Positions 26,002 through 33,270 of a stretch of 37,183 bases of DNA are shown in pieces. Position 1 is the stretch's first letter, and every line of letters starts with the position of its first letter. The notes beneath the pieces were generated by a model that was given only the letters and a program-made list of their open reading frames with translations, was not told the origin of the DNA and did no database searches. The stretch is from Flavobacteriaceae bacterium. GTDB taxonomy: Bacteria > Bacteroidota > Bacteroidia > Flavobacteriales > Flavobacteriaceae. Both the position numbers and the translations under genes were made by a program. The stretch is from positions 1-37,183 of the forward strand of contig JABXIJ010000041.1 of assembly GCA_013373105.1 (NCBI GenBank). The letters are read 5' to 3'.

Positions 26002-26034
26002 TTTTGTAAACCAACTTCACGCTCGTTTACAAAA
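26002..26034. repeat. 10-bp perfect inverted repeat in the 25810-26152 spacer
   Basis: TTTTGTAAAC (26002-26011) and GTTTACAAAA (26025-26034) surround a 13-base, relatively GC-rich loop. No T-run follows in either direction. The arms contain TGTAA/TTACA, the same half-site as the palindromes at 25826 and 26084. This argues for a spaced regulator site, although a structured RNA cannot be excluded. The rest of this 343-base spacer is AT-rich with no open frame of note. Confidence 0.55.
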
Positions 26035-26083
26035 GTTAATATTTTGAATAGAAAAGCTTTTTATAAATGTAACATTCATAAGA

Positions 26084-26097
26084 TTTACATTTGTAAA
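26084..26097 (+). promoter_or_regulatory. Second TTACA-TGTAA palindrome with embedded -7-like element
   Basis: TTTACATTTGTAAA has 6-base arms around TT and contains TACATTTG (26086-26093). It shares the core TTACAnnTGTAA with the XRE gene's own palindrome at 25826-25839. Confidence 0.5.
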
Positions 26098-26104
26098 GTA
26101 TAAA

Positions 26105-26134
26105 TTGTAAAACATAATTCTTTGGCTATCTTTG
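26105..26134 (+). promoter_or_regulatory. Promoter of the M14 carboxypeptidase gene
   Basis: TTG at 26105-26107, a 19-base spacer and TATCTTTG at 26127-26134 form a textbook Bacteroidota promoter. The leader to the TTG start codon at 26153 would be only about a dozen bases. Confidence 0.7.
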
Positions 26135-26152
26135 TAAGGTAAATTTTAGCAA

Positions 26153-27208
26153 TTGAGTACAGACCATATAGCCTTTCTTAAGACACTTTTTTCAGAAAAT
26201 AAAGAAGATTCACTTTTTGGAAAATGGATTACTTTTAATGATATTCAAAAACTTCTAAATAAATACTCAAAAGATTTCACTGTAACAGAAATTGGAAAAT
26301 CTGAATTAAACACATCAATCTATAGTTTAACAATTGGTACAGGAAAAAAAAGAGTTTTGCTTTGGTCGCAAATGCATGGAAATGAAAGTACAGGAACCAA
26401 AGCTTTATTCGATCTTTTTAATTGTTTTATAAAAGACAAAGAGAAACTTAACATAATTCTTAATAATTGCACTCTTGTTTTTATTCCAATGTTAAATCCT
26501 GATGGAGCTCAAGCATACACTAGAGTTAATGCAAATAATATTGACTTAAACAGAGATGCTGTTGACAAAAAAGCTGTTGAAAGTAATGTTTTAAGAAAAG
26601 TGTTAGATTCTTTTAAACCTCAATTTTGTTTTAATCTTCACGATCAAAGAACAATTTTTGGAGTAGAAGGCACTGAAAATCCTGCAACTATATCATTTTT
26701 AGCACCTTCAGAGGAAATAACTAGAAAAGTAACTGAAGGAAGAAAAGAAACAATGAATGTAATTGTAGCTATGAATACAGTACTTCAAGAAATGATTCCA
26801 AACTGTGTAGGCAGGTATACAGATGAATTCTACCCAACTGCTACAGGAGATAATTTTCAAAAACTAGGATACAATACTATTTTAATAGAATCTGGCCATT
26901 TTCCAAAAGATTACAATAGAGAAATTTCGAGAGAATATACTTTTTATGCAATTTTAGAAGGACTTCTTCATATTTCAAAAACTAATGATTTTTCAAATTT
27001 TGATGGGTATTTTACTATACCCAATAATGTAAAATCATTTTACGATGTAATTCATAGGTTTTCTGACACTAAAAAAAGTTCTGCTTATTTGTATGTTGAT
27101 AAAATTTTAGACAACAAATTAGTTTCTTTTTTAGAATTGGTAGAAGATAATGATTTGAATACCAAGAAAGGTCATATCGAAATCGTTTTCGAAAGCTTAA
27201 AAAATTAA
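26153..27208 (+). CDS. M14-family zinc carboxypeptidase
   Basis: A 351-residue metallopeptidase. The zinc ligands are visible as His75 and Glu78 in MHGNEST and His163 in NLHDQR. NPDGAQAYTRVN and IDLNRD (the substrate-binding Asn-Arg) lie between them. A later IESGHFP at about 242 probably carries the catalytic Glu. No signal peptide is seen, so it is likely cytoplasmic, acting on peptides or on a modified amino acid or peptidoglycan fragment. The first in-frame ATG is at Met74, too late, so the start is taken as TTG 26153, just after the promoter. An alternative near-cognate start is possible. Confidence 0.87.
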   Translation: MSTDHIAFLKTLFSENKEDSLFGKWITFNDIQKLLNKYSKDFTVTEIGKSELNTSIYSLTIGTGKKRVLLWSQMHGNESTGTKALFDLFNCFIKDKEKLNIILNNCTLVFIPMLNPDGAQAYTRVNANNIDLNRDAVDKKAVESNVLRKVLDSFKPQFCFNLHDQRTIFGVEGTENPATISFLAPSEEITRKVTEGRKETMNVIVAMNTVLQEMIPNCVGRYTDEFYPTATGDNFQKLGYNTILIESGHFPKDYNREISREYTFYAILEGLLHISKTNDFSNFDGYFTIPNNVKSFYDVIHRFSDTKKSSAYLYVDKILDNKLVSFLELVEDNDLNTKKGHIEIVFESLKN

Positions 27209-27249
27209 GTATTTCTCATTTTTTATTGATTTATATTAAATTTTATTCA

Positions 27250-27257
27250 TAAATTTG
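27250..27257 (+). promoter_or_regulatory. -7 element of the Lrp-family gene
   Basis: TAAATTTG, 27 bases before ATG 27285, with a TTG at 27226-27228 spaced by 21 bases as a likely -33 element. Confidence 0.6.
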
Positions 27258-27284
27258 CGATAGAATTTGAATTAAATTTAAAAT

Positions 27285-27764
27285 ATGAAAAAATTTATAT
27301 TAGACGAAATAGATCATCAAATCTTAGACATCTTAATAGAAAATGCAAGAACTCCATTTACAGATATTGCTAAACAACTTTTAGTTTCTGCAGGAACAAT
27401 TCATGTTAGAGTAAAAAAAATGGAAGATGAAGGCATAATTCAAGGCTCTACATTAACATTGAATTATGAAAAGATGGGATATTCTTTTATAGCTCATGTT
27501 GGTGTATTTTTAGAAAAAACATCAATGACACAATCTGTAATAGAAGATTTAAGAAAAATACCAAATGTAACTGTAGCATACGTTACAGCAGGAAAATACA
27601 ATATTTTCTGTAAAGTAAGAGCAAAAGGAACTCATGATGCAAAAGATATTATCTATAGAATTGATGATATTCCTGGAGTAAATAGAACAGAAACTATGAT
27701 TGCTTTAGAAGAAAGTATTAATGATAAAAAACGTATGATGCATGCTATTTTTGCAGAAATGTAA
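27285..27764 (+). CDS. Lrp/AsnC-family transcriptional regulator
   Basis: A 159-residue regulator. The N-terminal winged HTH (about 5-60) contains LDEIDHQILDILIENARTPF, TDIAKQLLVSAGTIHVRVKK and EGIIQGSTL. The C-terminal RAM domain (about 68-150), with HVGVFLEK, VAYVTAGKYNIFCKV and GVNRTETMIALEES, binds amino acids and drives oligomerisation. The next gene is the branched-chain 2-oxoacid dehydrogenase, so sensing leucine or a related amino acid is a natural inference. A strong terminator separates the two, so they are not one operon. Confidence 0.93.
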   Translation: MKKFILDEIDHQILDILIENARTPFTDIAKQLLVSAGTIHVRVKKMEDEGIIQGSTLTLNYEKMGYSFIAHVGVFLEKTSMTQSVIEDLRKIPNVTVAYVTAGKYNIFCKVRAKGTHDAKDIIYRIDDIPGVNRTETMIALEESINDKKRMMHAIFAEM

Positions 27765-27786
27765 TTTTAATTATAACAAACTTTAT

Positions 27787-27819
27787 AAATCCTTATCATA
27801 AAATGATAAGGATTTTTTT
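27787..27819 (+). terminator. Strong terminator after the Lrp gene
   Basis: A 13-bp perfect stem (AAATCCTTATCAT with ATGATAAGGATTT), a three-base AAA loop and a T-run to 27819. The ATG at 27803 lies inside the 3' arm, so it cannot be the real start of the next gene. Confidence 0.93.
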
Positions 27820-27841
27820 ATGGAAAACAATTCTTAATAGT

Positions 27842-27849
27842 TATGTTTG
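27842..27849 (+). promoter_or_regulatory. -7 element of the E1 dehydrogenase gene
   Basis: TATGTTTG matches TAnnTTTG exactly, downstream of the terminator and 25 bases before ATG 27875, so it supports that start. Confidence 0.6.
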
Positions 27850-27874
27850 TTTAAGGTTACGAAATCATCAATTA

Positions 27875-29866
27875 ATGCTATCAAAAATTGAATATACGTC
27901 AAATACTTCCTTAGGTAACAATATACTTTTAGAGTTGTATAAACTCATGTTAAAACCTCGTTTAATAGAAGAAAAAATGTTGGTTTTACTCAGACAAGGA
28001 AAAATATCTAAATGGTTTTCAGGAATAGGTCAAGAAGCTATTTCAGTTGGAGTTACAGCTGCTCTAGAAAAAGATGAATACATCTTACCTATGCATAGAA
28101 ATTTAGGTGTATTTACTACAAGAGAAATACCATTAAATAGACTTTTTTCTCAATGGCAAGGCAAAATGAATGGCTTTACAAAAGGTAGAGACAGAAGCTT
28201 TCATTTTGGTACGCAAGATTATAATATTATAGGAATGATTTCTCATTTGGGACCACAAATGGGTGTTGCAGATGGAATAGCTTTAGCACATAAATTACGA
28301 AATGAAAAAAAGCTGTGTGCTGTATTTACTGGTGAAGGTGGAACAAGTGAGGGTGATTTTCATGAAGCTTTAAATGTAGCTTCTGTTTGGAGTTTACCAG
28401 TGTTATTTTGTGTTGAGAATAACGGTTATGGTTTATCAACACCAACCAATGAACAATTTAATTGTGAAAACTTAGCAGATAGAGGATTAGGTTATGGTAT
28501 GGAAAGCCATATAATTAATGGAAATAACATTATTGAAGTATATACTAAGGTTTTTGAAATTGCACAAGATGTAAGAAAAAATCCAAGACCTATCTTATTA
28601 GAGTTTAAAACCTTTAGAATGAGAGGTCATGAAGAAGCAAGTGGCACTAAATATGTACCTCAAGATCTAATGGATTTCTGGGCTTCTAAAGACCCTATTG
28701 AAAATTTTCAAGAATTTTTAAAAAATAAGGGAATTTTAACTGATGAAACTGAAGTTGATTTAAAAGAAAATATTGTTCATGAAATTAATGAGCATTTACA
28801 AATGGCTTTTGATGAAGAACCCATTGTGCCAAATATTCAAACTGAACTTGCAGATGTTTATGCAAATCATATTTTTAAAGTAGTTAAAGCAAATTCAGAA
28901 AAAAAGAACATTCGTTTTGTAGATGCTATTTCAGAAGCATTATATCAATCATTGCAAAAATACAAGAACCTTGTTCTTATGGGGCAAGATATTGCTGAGT
29001 ATGGTGGGGTTTTTAAAATAACAGATGGATTTATAAACCAATTTGGAAAAGAAAGAATAAGAAATACACCAATTTGTGAGTCTGCAATAATTTCTACTGC
29101 TTATGGATTAGCCATAAATGAAATGAAAGTTGTAGTTGAAATGCAATTCGCAGATTTTGTTTCTTCAGGATTTAACCCAATAGTTAATCTTCTAGCAAAA
29201 TCAAATTACAGATGGAATCAATCTGCAGATGTTGTAATACGAATGCCTTGTGGTGCAGGAGTTGGAGCAGGTCCTTTTCATAGTCAAACTAATGAAGCTT
29301 GGTTTACCAAAACTCCAGGATTAAAAGTTGTGTACCCTGCATTCCCAGAAGACGCAAAAGGTTTATTAGCAGAAGCTATAAATGATCCTAATCCTGTTTT
29401 ATTTTTTGAGCACAAAGCTTTATATAGATCTATATATCAAGATGTGCCAACAGATTATTACACCACAGAAATTGGTAAGGCCAATGTTTTACAATCTGGT
29501 AATCATATTACTTTAATTGGATATGGAGCTTCTGTACATTGGAGTTTAGCTTCTGCTAAAGAAATGCCAAATATTAGTATAGAAATCATTGATTTAAGGA
29601 CTTTGCAGCCTTTAGATGTAGATACAGTTTATACCTCAGTAAAAAAGACTGGAAAAGTTTTAATTGTTCAAGAAGATTCATTATTTGGAGGTATAGCTAG
29701 TGATTTATCAGCATTAATCAATGAAAATTGTTTTGAGTTTTTAGATGCACCTGTGCAAAGATTAGCAAGTTTAGAAACTCCTATTCCTTTTCAAAAAGAC
29801 CTTGAAAATCAATATTTACCTCAATCAAACTTAACATCAGTAATTAAAAAAATAATGAATTATTAA
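27875..29866 (+). CDS. Branched-chain 2-oxoacid dehydrogenase E1, alpha and beta subunits fused
   Basis: A 663-residue thiamine-diphosphate enzyme. The alpha half (about 15-320) has the TPP/Mg motif starting GEGGTSEGDFHEALNVAS (153-170) and closing ENNGYGLSTP (181-190). RMRGHEEASGTKY is the phosphorylation-loop region of BCKDH/PDH alpha. The beta half (from about 345, RFVDAISEALYQSL) contains GQDIAEYGGVFKITDGF, CESAIISTAYG and ELIDLR-like IIDLRTLQPLDVDTV. It decarboxylates 2-oxo acids, probably from Val/Leu/Ile, and passes acyl groups to an E2 encoded elsewhere. The start is ATG 27875, because a terminator and a promoter lie in the longer frame from 27803. Pyruvate as substrate is less likely but not excluded. 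Confidence 0.92.
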   Translation: MLSKIEYTSNTSLGNNILLELYKLMLKPRLIEEKMLVLLRQGKISKWFSGIGQEAISVGVTAALEKDEYILPMHRNLGVFTTREIPLNRLFSQWQGKMNGFTKGRDRSFHFGTQDYNIIGMISHLGPQMGVADGIALAHKLRNEKKLCAVFTGEGGTSEGDFHEALNVASVWSLPVLFCVENNGYGLSTPTNEQFNCENLADRGLGYGMESHIINGNNIIEVYTKVFEIAQDVRKNPRPILLEFKTFRMRGHEEASGTKYVPQDLMDFWASKDPIENFQEFLKNKGILTDETEVDLKENIVHEINEHLQMAFDEEPIVPNIQTELADVYANHIFKVVKANSEKKNIRFVDAISEALYQSLQKYKNLVLMGQDIAEYGGVFKITDGFINQFGKERIRNTPICESAIISTAYGLAINEMKVVVEMQFADFVSSGFNPIVNLLAKSNYRWNQSADVVIRMPCGAGVGAGPFHSQTNEAWFTKTPGLKVVYPAFPEDAKGLLAEAINDPNPVLFFEHKALYRSIYQDVPTDYYTTEIGKANVLQSGNHITLIGYGASVHWSLASAKEMPNISIEIIDLRTLQPLDVDTVYTSVKKTGKVLIVQEDSLFGGIASDLSALINENCFEFLDAPVQRLASLETPIPFQKDLENQYLPQSNLTSVIKKIMNY

Positions 29867-29894
29867 GTACCTTTAAAGGAATAAAATTTAATAT

Positions 29895-30902
29895 ATGCTA
29901 AATAAACAAATCATATTTAAAAAGCGTCCAATTGGTACGCCAGACAAAGATACTTGGGAACTAGAAGTAAACCCAGTTCCAGAATTAAAAGAAGGAGAAA
30001 TTTTAATACAGCATCATTACATATCATTAGATCCTGCTATGCGTGGTTGGATGAATGATACTAAATCTTATATACCACCAGTAGCAATAAATGATGTAAT
30101 GAGAGCTGGTTCTATTGGTAAGGTTATAAAGAATAATGGAAACCCAAAATTCGAGGTTGGTGATGTTGTAACAAGTTGGGGAGGAGTTCAACAATATGCT
30201 ATTAGTAATGGAGAAGCTTGGTATAAAGTTGATACACGTATAGCTCCAATGCCAAAATATATTGGTGTTTTAGGAATGCCTGGAATGACAGCTTACTTTG
30301 GAATTTTAGAAGTTGGTAAAATAAAAGAAGGAGATATTGTTTTAGTTTCTGGTGCAGCAGGTGCAGTAGGTAGTGTTGTAGGGCAAATTGCAAAAATAAA
30401 AGGTTGTACAGTTGTAGGAATTGCAGGAGGTAAAGAAAAATGCGATTATATTGTAGAAGAATTAGGTTTTGATGCTGCTATCGATTACAAATCAGAAAAT
30501 TTATATACAGCTTTAAAAACCAAATGTCCAAATGGAGTTGATGTGTATTTTGATAATGTAGGTGGTAAAATTTTAGATGCTGCACTTAGTAAATTAAGAA
30601 TGCATGCAAGAGTTGTTATTTGTGGTGCTATTTCTCAATACAATCAAAAATCTAGAATTGATGGTCCAAGTAATTATTTGTCGTTATTAGTAACACGTTC
30701 AACAATGCAAGGAATGGTTGTAATGGATTATACAAAGAAATTTGGCGAAGCAGCTAAACAAATGGGTATTTGGATGCAAGAAGGTAAACTTAAATCTAAA
30801 GAAGATATTTTTGAGGGAATTGAAAATTTTCATGAAACATACAACAGATTGTTTACTGGTAACAAAAAAGGTAAATTAGTTTTAAAGGTTTTAGAAGAGT
30901 AG
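29895..30902 (+). CDS. NADP-dependent oxidoreductase, MDR family (leukotriene B4 dehydrogenase/CurA-like)
   Basis: A 335-residue zinc-independent medium-chain reductase. The N-terminal GroES-like part has YISLDPAMRGWMNDTKSY, typical of the PTGR/LTB4DH subgroup. The Rossmann motif is VSGAAGAVGSVVGQIAK (about 150-166), followed by GIAGGKEKCDY for NADPH phosphate binding. The sequence YFDNVGGKILDAAL and the C-terminal GKLVLKVLEE also fit. It reduces alpha,beta-unsaturated ketones or aldehydes; the natural substrate is unknown. It starts 28 bases after the E1 gene and is followed after four bases by the CPXCG gene. Confidence 0.93.
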   Translation: MLNKQIIFKKRPIGTPDKDTWELEVNPVPELKEGEILIQHHYISLDPAMRGWMNDTKSYIPPVAINDVMRAGSIGKVIKNNGNPKFEVGDVVTSWGGVQQYAISNGEAWYKVDTRIAPMPKYIGVLGMPGMTAYFGILEVGKIKEGDIVLVSGAAGAVGSVVGQIAKIKGCTVVGIAGGKEKCDYIVEELGFDAAIDYKSENLYTALKTKCPNGVDVYFDNVGGKILDAALSKLRMHARVVICGAISQYNQKSRIDGPSNYLSLLVTRSTMQGMVVMDYTKKFGEAAKQMGIWMQEGKLKSKEDIFEGIENFHETYNRLFTGNKKGKLVLKVLEE

Positions 30903-30906
30903 AGTA

Positions 30907-31086
30907 GTGGAACATTTTTTTCAATGCCCTTATTGCTGGCAAGAAATATCTATGCTTTTAGATGTTAGTGTTCCTCATCAAAAATATATTGAAGATTGTG
31001 AAGTTTGTTGTAATCCAATTGAGGTTTCACTATCATTTGAAAATAATGAATTAATAAGTTTTGAAAGTAATTCATTAGAACAATAG
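30907..31086 (+). CDS. CPXCG-motif cysteine-rich small protein
   Basis: A 59-residue protein with a GTG start, ending at TAG 31084-31086. The sequence is a tiny zinc-ribbon-like unit. QCPYCWQEISMLLD carries Cys7 and Cys10, and YIEDCEVCCNPIEV carries Cys31, Cys34 and Cys35, followed by an acidic tail. Proteins of this pattern are known as CPXCG cysteine-rich proteins and are widespread in proteobacteria and Bacteroidota; their function is not known to me. It begins 4 bases after the oxidoreductase stop and is very likely co-transcribed. The strong cysteine pattern shows the frame is real despite its size and non-ATG start. Confidence 0.85.
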   Translation: MEHFFQCPYCWQEISMLLDVSVPHQKYIEDCEVCCNPIEVSLSFENNELISFESNSLEQ

Positions 31087-31094
31087 TTTGACAT

Positions 31095-31117
31095 AAAAGT
31101 TGATTAACATCAATTTT
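31095..31117. terminator. Weak hairpin after the CPXCG gene
   Basis: A 9-bp stem with one G-T wobble (AAAGTTGAT with ATCAATTTT) and a four-base loop, ending in TTTT. It overlaps the stop of the convergent pseudouridine synthase gene. Confidence 0.5.
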
Positions 31118-31823
31118 AAAAACTTAAGGGGTTTTTCCAATTAAACTTACTAAACAGCTCTTTCCAATTTTTAGGAAATGCAGCTTTTAATTCAATAACT
31201 TCATTTGTAATTGGATGTTTAAATACTAAAATACCTGCATGTAAAAAAAGAGTTTCCCAACCAAATTTTTCTATAAACATGTTGTTATGATTGTTATCAC
31301 CATACTTTGGATCTCCAATTAATGGATGTGATATTTTATTCAAATGAATTCTTAATTGATGCATTCTTCCAGTTTTAGGTGACAATTCAACTAAACTATA
31401 TCTTGATGAATCATAAGGTTTAACAGCTATTTCAACTGTAATATTTTGTAACGTTTTTAAATGGGTTAAAGCATCTTTATGAACCTTTGCATCTCTTCCT
31501 TTTACAGGTACATCAATTGTTTTAGTTTCAGGTGAAAATCCTCTTACAACTCCATAATATGTTTTTTGAATTTTATTTGTTGTAAATAATTCCTGAAATA
31601 TTGAAACTTGCTCTTTTTTCTTTGCAAGCAAAATAATACCAGATGTTTTTCTATCTAATCTATGAATAGGAAAAGTTTGTATTTTTAATTGATTTTCAAT
31701 TAATTGAAGTAGAGAGCTTTCATCTGCTACATTTCTTGATAGTTTAGCATGATGCACCACTACATTGTTTGGTTTATTTGCTGCAACTATAAATTCATCT
31801 TCAAAAATAATCTCTAAACTCAT
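31116..31823 (-). CDS. RluA-family pseudouridine synthase (TruC/RluC-like)
   Basis: A 235-residue RNA-modifying enzyme. The catalytic motif FPIHRLDRKTSGIILLAK (51-68) carries Asp57. Motif I-like FEDEFIVAANKPNNVVVHH (7-25) and the C-terminal GRMHQLRIHLNKISHPLIGD-type core also match RluA. It lacks an S4 domain and is close in size to TruC, which makes pseudouridine 65 in tRNA; an rRNA target is equally possible. A longer open frame to 31925 runs over the promoter and has a poor N-terminus, so I use ATG 31823 (MSLEIIFEDEF), preceded by a good -7 element at 31861-31868. Confidence 0.92.
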   Translation of the reverse strand: MSLEIIFEDEFIVAANKPNNVVVHHAKLSRNVADESSLLQLIENQLKIQTFPIHRLDRKTSGIILLAKKKEQVSIFQELFTTNKIQKTYYGVVRGFSPETKTIDVPVKGRDAKVHKDALTHLKTLQNITVEIAVKPYDSSRYSLVELSPKTGRMHQLRIHLNKISHPLIGDPKYGDNNHNNMFIEKFGWETLFLHAGILVFKHPITNEVIELKAAFPKNWKELFSKFNWKNPLSF

Positions 31824-31860
31824 TAATATTTTGCGTATTTTTAGGTTGATATTAATTATA

Positions 31861-31868
31861 CAAATGTA
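31861..31868 (-). promoter_or_regulatory. -7 element of the pseudouridine synthase gene
   Basis: The minus strand reads TACATTTG (TAnnTTTG), 37 bases upstream of ATG 31823, in the spacer shared with the divergent lipoprotein gene. Confidence 0.55.
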
Positions 31869-31910
31869 ATGTTTGGTATTAAAATTGATGTATTTATTAA
31901 AACAAAACTT

Positions 31911-32453
31911 ATGAAGCCACAACAACTACTTATGCTTTTTTTATTAGTATTATTAGGTGCATGTGCTTCTAATAATTACTCAAAACAAGAAATTTATAAT
32001 TTAAAAAATGCAGTTTCTTCTAAAGAATTTGAATTAAATTTCGAAAGTGCAAACCCTTATTCTAGTTCTTCTCTTAATGCAATAAATACATTATTACCTG
32101 TTGGTAGAAGATCTGGTAATATTAGTATTATTGGTAACATAAATTATTTTAAAATTATTAGAGATTCTCTAAGTATAGATCTTCAATATTTTGGTGAAAG
32201 ACATCTTGTTGAACATTATAATGAAAAAGATAATACAATAAATTTTAAAGGAAAATTTAATAAGGAAGAATTACAATATAATACTAAAAAGAAAACTTAT
32301 GAGCTTAAGTTTTGGTTTAAAAACAACCAAGAAAGTTGTTGGGTAAACCTTACCTTATTTCCTAATAAAAAAGCTTTTATGATTCTTAACAGTAATGCAA
32401 GATCTGGGATTTCCTATACTGGAGTTTGGAATACTTTAGATTTTAATGATTGA
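31911..32453 (+). CDS. DUF4251 lipoprotein
   Basis: A 180-residue exported lipoprotein. From ATG 31911 it starts MKPQQLLMLFLLVLLGACAS, a signal with lipobox L-G-A-C and lipidated Cys18. An upstream in-frame ATG at 31869 would place 14 extra residues before the signal, which is unlikely. The mature part matches DUF4251: FELNFESANPYSSSSLNAIN, LLPVGRRSGNISIIGN, YFKIIRDSLSIDLQYFGERH and the C-terminal VNLTLFPNKKAFMILNSNAR. The family is restricted to Bacteroidota and is predicted to be beta-rich and periplasmic or outer-membrane attached; its function is unknown. It appears monocistronic, with no good terminator directly after it. Confidence 0.88.
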   Translation: MKPQQLLMLFLLVLLGACASNNYSKQEIYNLKNAVSSKEFELNFESANPYSSSSLNAINTLLPVGRRSGNISIIGNINYFKIIRDSLSIDLQYFGERHLVEHYNEKDNTINFKGKFNKEELQYNTKKKTYELKFWFKNNQESCWVNLTLFPNKKAFMILNSNARSGISYTGVWNTLDFND

Positions 32454-32607
32454 TTCATGAAACATTATTCATTTTCTATTCATAAAAGATACAGAGATTT
32501 AATTTTCACACAATTTTAAAATAATATAATTATTTTACAGGGGACATGCAATTATTTTTCCAATAATTCTATTTAACATAATATAAATTATAACACATAG
32601 ATAACTC

Positions 32608-32632
32608 AAAAAAAAAGGGATTTTAAAATCCT
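32608..32632 (-). terminator. Minus-strand terminator-like palindrome
   Basis: The perfect palindrome GGATTTTAAAATCC (32618-32631), extended by one G-T pair, is followed on the minus strand by C and nine T (plus-strand A-run 32608-32616). A leftward transcript from the candidate RNA locus would end here if it read through the hairpin at 32672. Confidence 0.5.
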
Positions 32633-32661
32633 AAAATTTAGAAATTAAACTTCAAAAAAAG

Positions 32662-32834
32662 TAAATAAAAAAGAAAAGCTCTAAGAAGGTTCTATTAGGG
32701 AGTTGAACAATCTTAAAGCTTTTCTAATAACTCAAATAACTTATTACAATGAAAAAAACTTTTAATTTATAGGGGTTTTATTAGCTTTATATTTTAGGGT
32801 TTAATATTCTTTTCTTAAATACAGTGTAAAATTA
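32662..32834 (-). ncRNA. Candidate small RNA element A (leftward, tandem copy 1)
   Basis: This element has no coding frame. Read leftward it begins at a TAATTTTA box (32834-32827), has CCCTA at 32799-32795 and 32774-32770, and ends in a long hairpin at 32725-32672. The arms AGAAAAGCT/AGCTTTTCT and TAAGA/TCTTA pair with one mismatch, and an inner GTTC/GAAC closes a loop holding a third CCCTA (32700-32696). A T-rich tail follows (TTTTCTTTTTTATTT). The element is clearly related to element B 316 bases to the right. Its promoter box lacks the final G of TAnnTTTG, so copy A may be weaker. Transcription is inferred only. Confidence 0.5.
32672..32725 (-). terminator. Hairpin terminating element A
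   Basis: A stem of 14 pairs with one mismatch plus four inner pairs, and a loop with TTCAACTCCCTAATAG. On the minus strand it is followed by a T-rich tail (plus-strand A-rich 32658-32672). Confidence 0.65.
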
Positions 32835-32995
32835 CTCGAATTATAAATGATAGAATTTTATTTTAGTTAAACTGAAAGGTTTGTTGTGTAAAACAATGTA
32901 AACCTTAGATAAATTGTATTTTACTATCCTTTAGAAGAATTTCACCGATAATAAGTATCGATGAACTAATATGTACAGTTTAAGGCAAAAAAAAA

Positions 32996-33035
32996 CTTTA
33001 AAAAAGTCCTTTTTAGGGATTGAACTTTTTTAAAG
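32996..33035 (-). terminator. Hairpin terminating element B
   Basis: A perfect 12-bp stem (CTTTAAAAAAGT with ACTTTTTTAAAG) and a 16-base loop. Read leftward it is followed by a T-run (plus-strand A-run 32987-32995). The form is a strong intrinsic terminator. Confidence 0.75.
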
Positions 33036-33164
33036 CTTTTAATTACTTAATTGAACTTTATTATTAAAAATCTAATAATATTTAGGGATTAAGATTACTT
33101 TATTTATTTCTAGGGTTTGTCATTGAACTTCTTAGTAATTAATGTATTATTTTTAATTACACAT

Positions 33165-33172
33165 CAAAATTA
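33165..33172 (-). promoter_or_regulatory. -7 element of element B
   Basis: The minus strand reads TAATTTTG. A TTTTC about 21 bases further upstream could serve as -33. The homologous box in element A (32827-32834) reads TAATTTTA. Confidence 0.5.
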
Positions 33173-33270
33173 CAACAGATAATTAATCTATTTGAAAATA
33201 TTAGACTAATAGGTTGTTTTACCTTTTAAATGGTAAAATGCTGTAGATAATTAGAAAATGAAACATAAAA

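Larger units (their letters stand above)
32985..33172 (-). ncRNA. Candidate small RNA element B (leftward, tandem copy 2)
   Basis: This is the second copy of the element. Read leftward it has a promoter box TAATTTTG (33172-33165, exact TAnnTTTG), CCCTA at 33115-33111 and 33087-33083, and a perfect 12-bp terminator stem at 33035-32996. The loop again carries TTCAATCCCTAA (CCCTA 33018-33014), and about ten T follow. Spacing of the three CCCTA motifs (28 and 69 bases) is close to that of copy A (25 and 74), and the loop and the AAAGCTTTAA flank are conserved. The predicted transcript is about 170 nucleotides. No frame longer than a few codons is shared by the two copies, so a structured RNA is favoured over a peptide. 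Confidence 0.55.

Noticed and set aside
27803..27874. N-terminal extension of the E1 enzyme from ATG 27803
   Set aside because: The ATG lies in the arm of a strong terminator and upstream of a -7 box; the encoded residues are not typical of E1.
30202..30393. Leftward 63-codon frame inside the MDR oxidoreductase
   Set aside because: It is antisense to a conserved Rossmann-fold region with low-complexity Leu/Gln/Tyr composition.
31824..31925. 34-residue N-terminal extension of the pseudouridine synthase
   Set aside because: It covers the gene's own promoter and the start of the divergent lipoprotein gene, and does not resemble the family.
32455..32600. Short frame starting ATG 32458 after the lipoprotein gene
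   Set aside because: It gives only 20 codons without any recognisable pattern, in AT-rich DNA where such frames are expected by chance.
32749..32772. Possible leader peptide MKKTFNL followed by TAG
   Set aside because: It is present in element A only; the equivalent position in element B has no ATG, and the element reads as an RNA on the other strand.
32662..33172. Repeats considered as a CRISPR array, tracrRNA or insertion-sequence ends
   Set aside because: Only two diverged copies of about 170 bases, no short identical repeats with spacers, no cas genes, no transposase and no target-site duplication seen.
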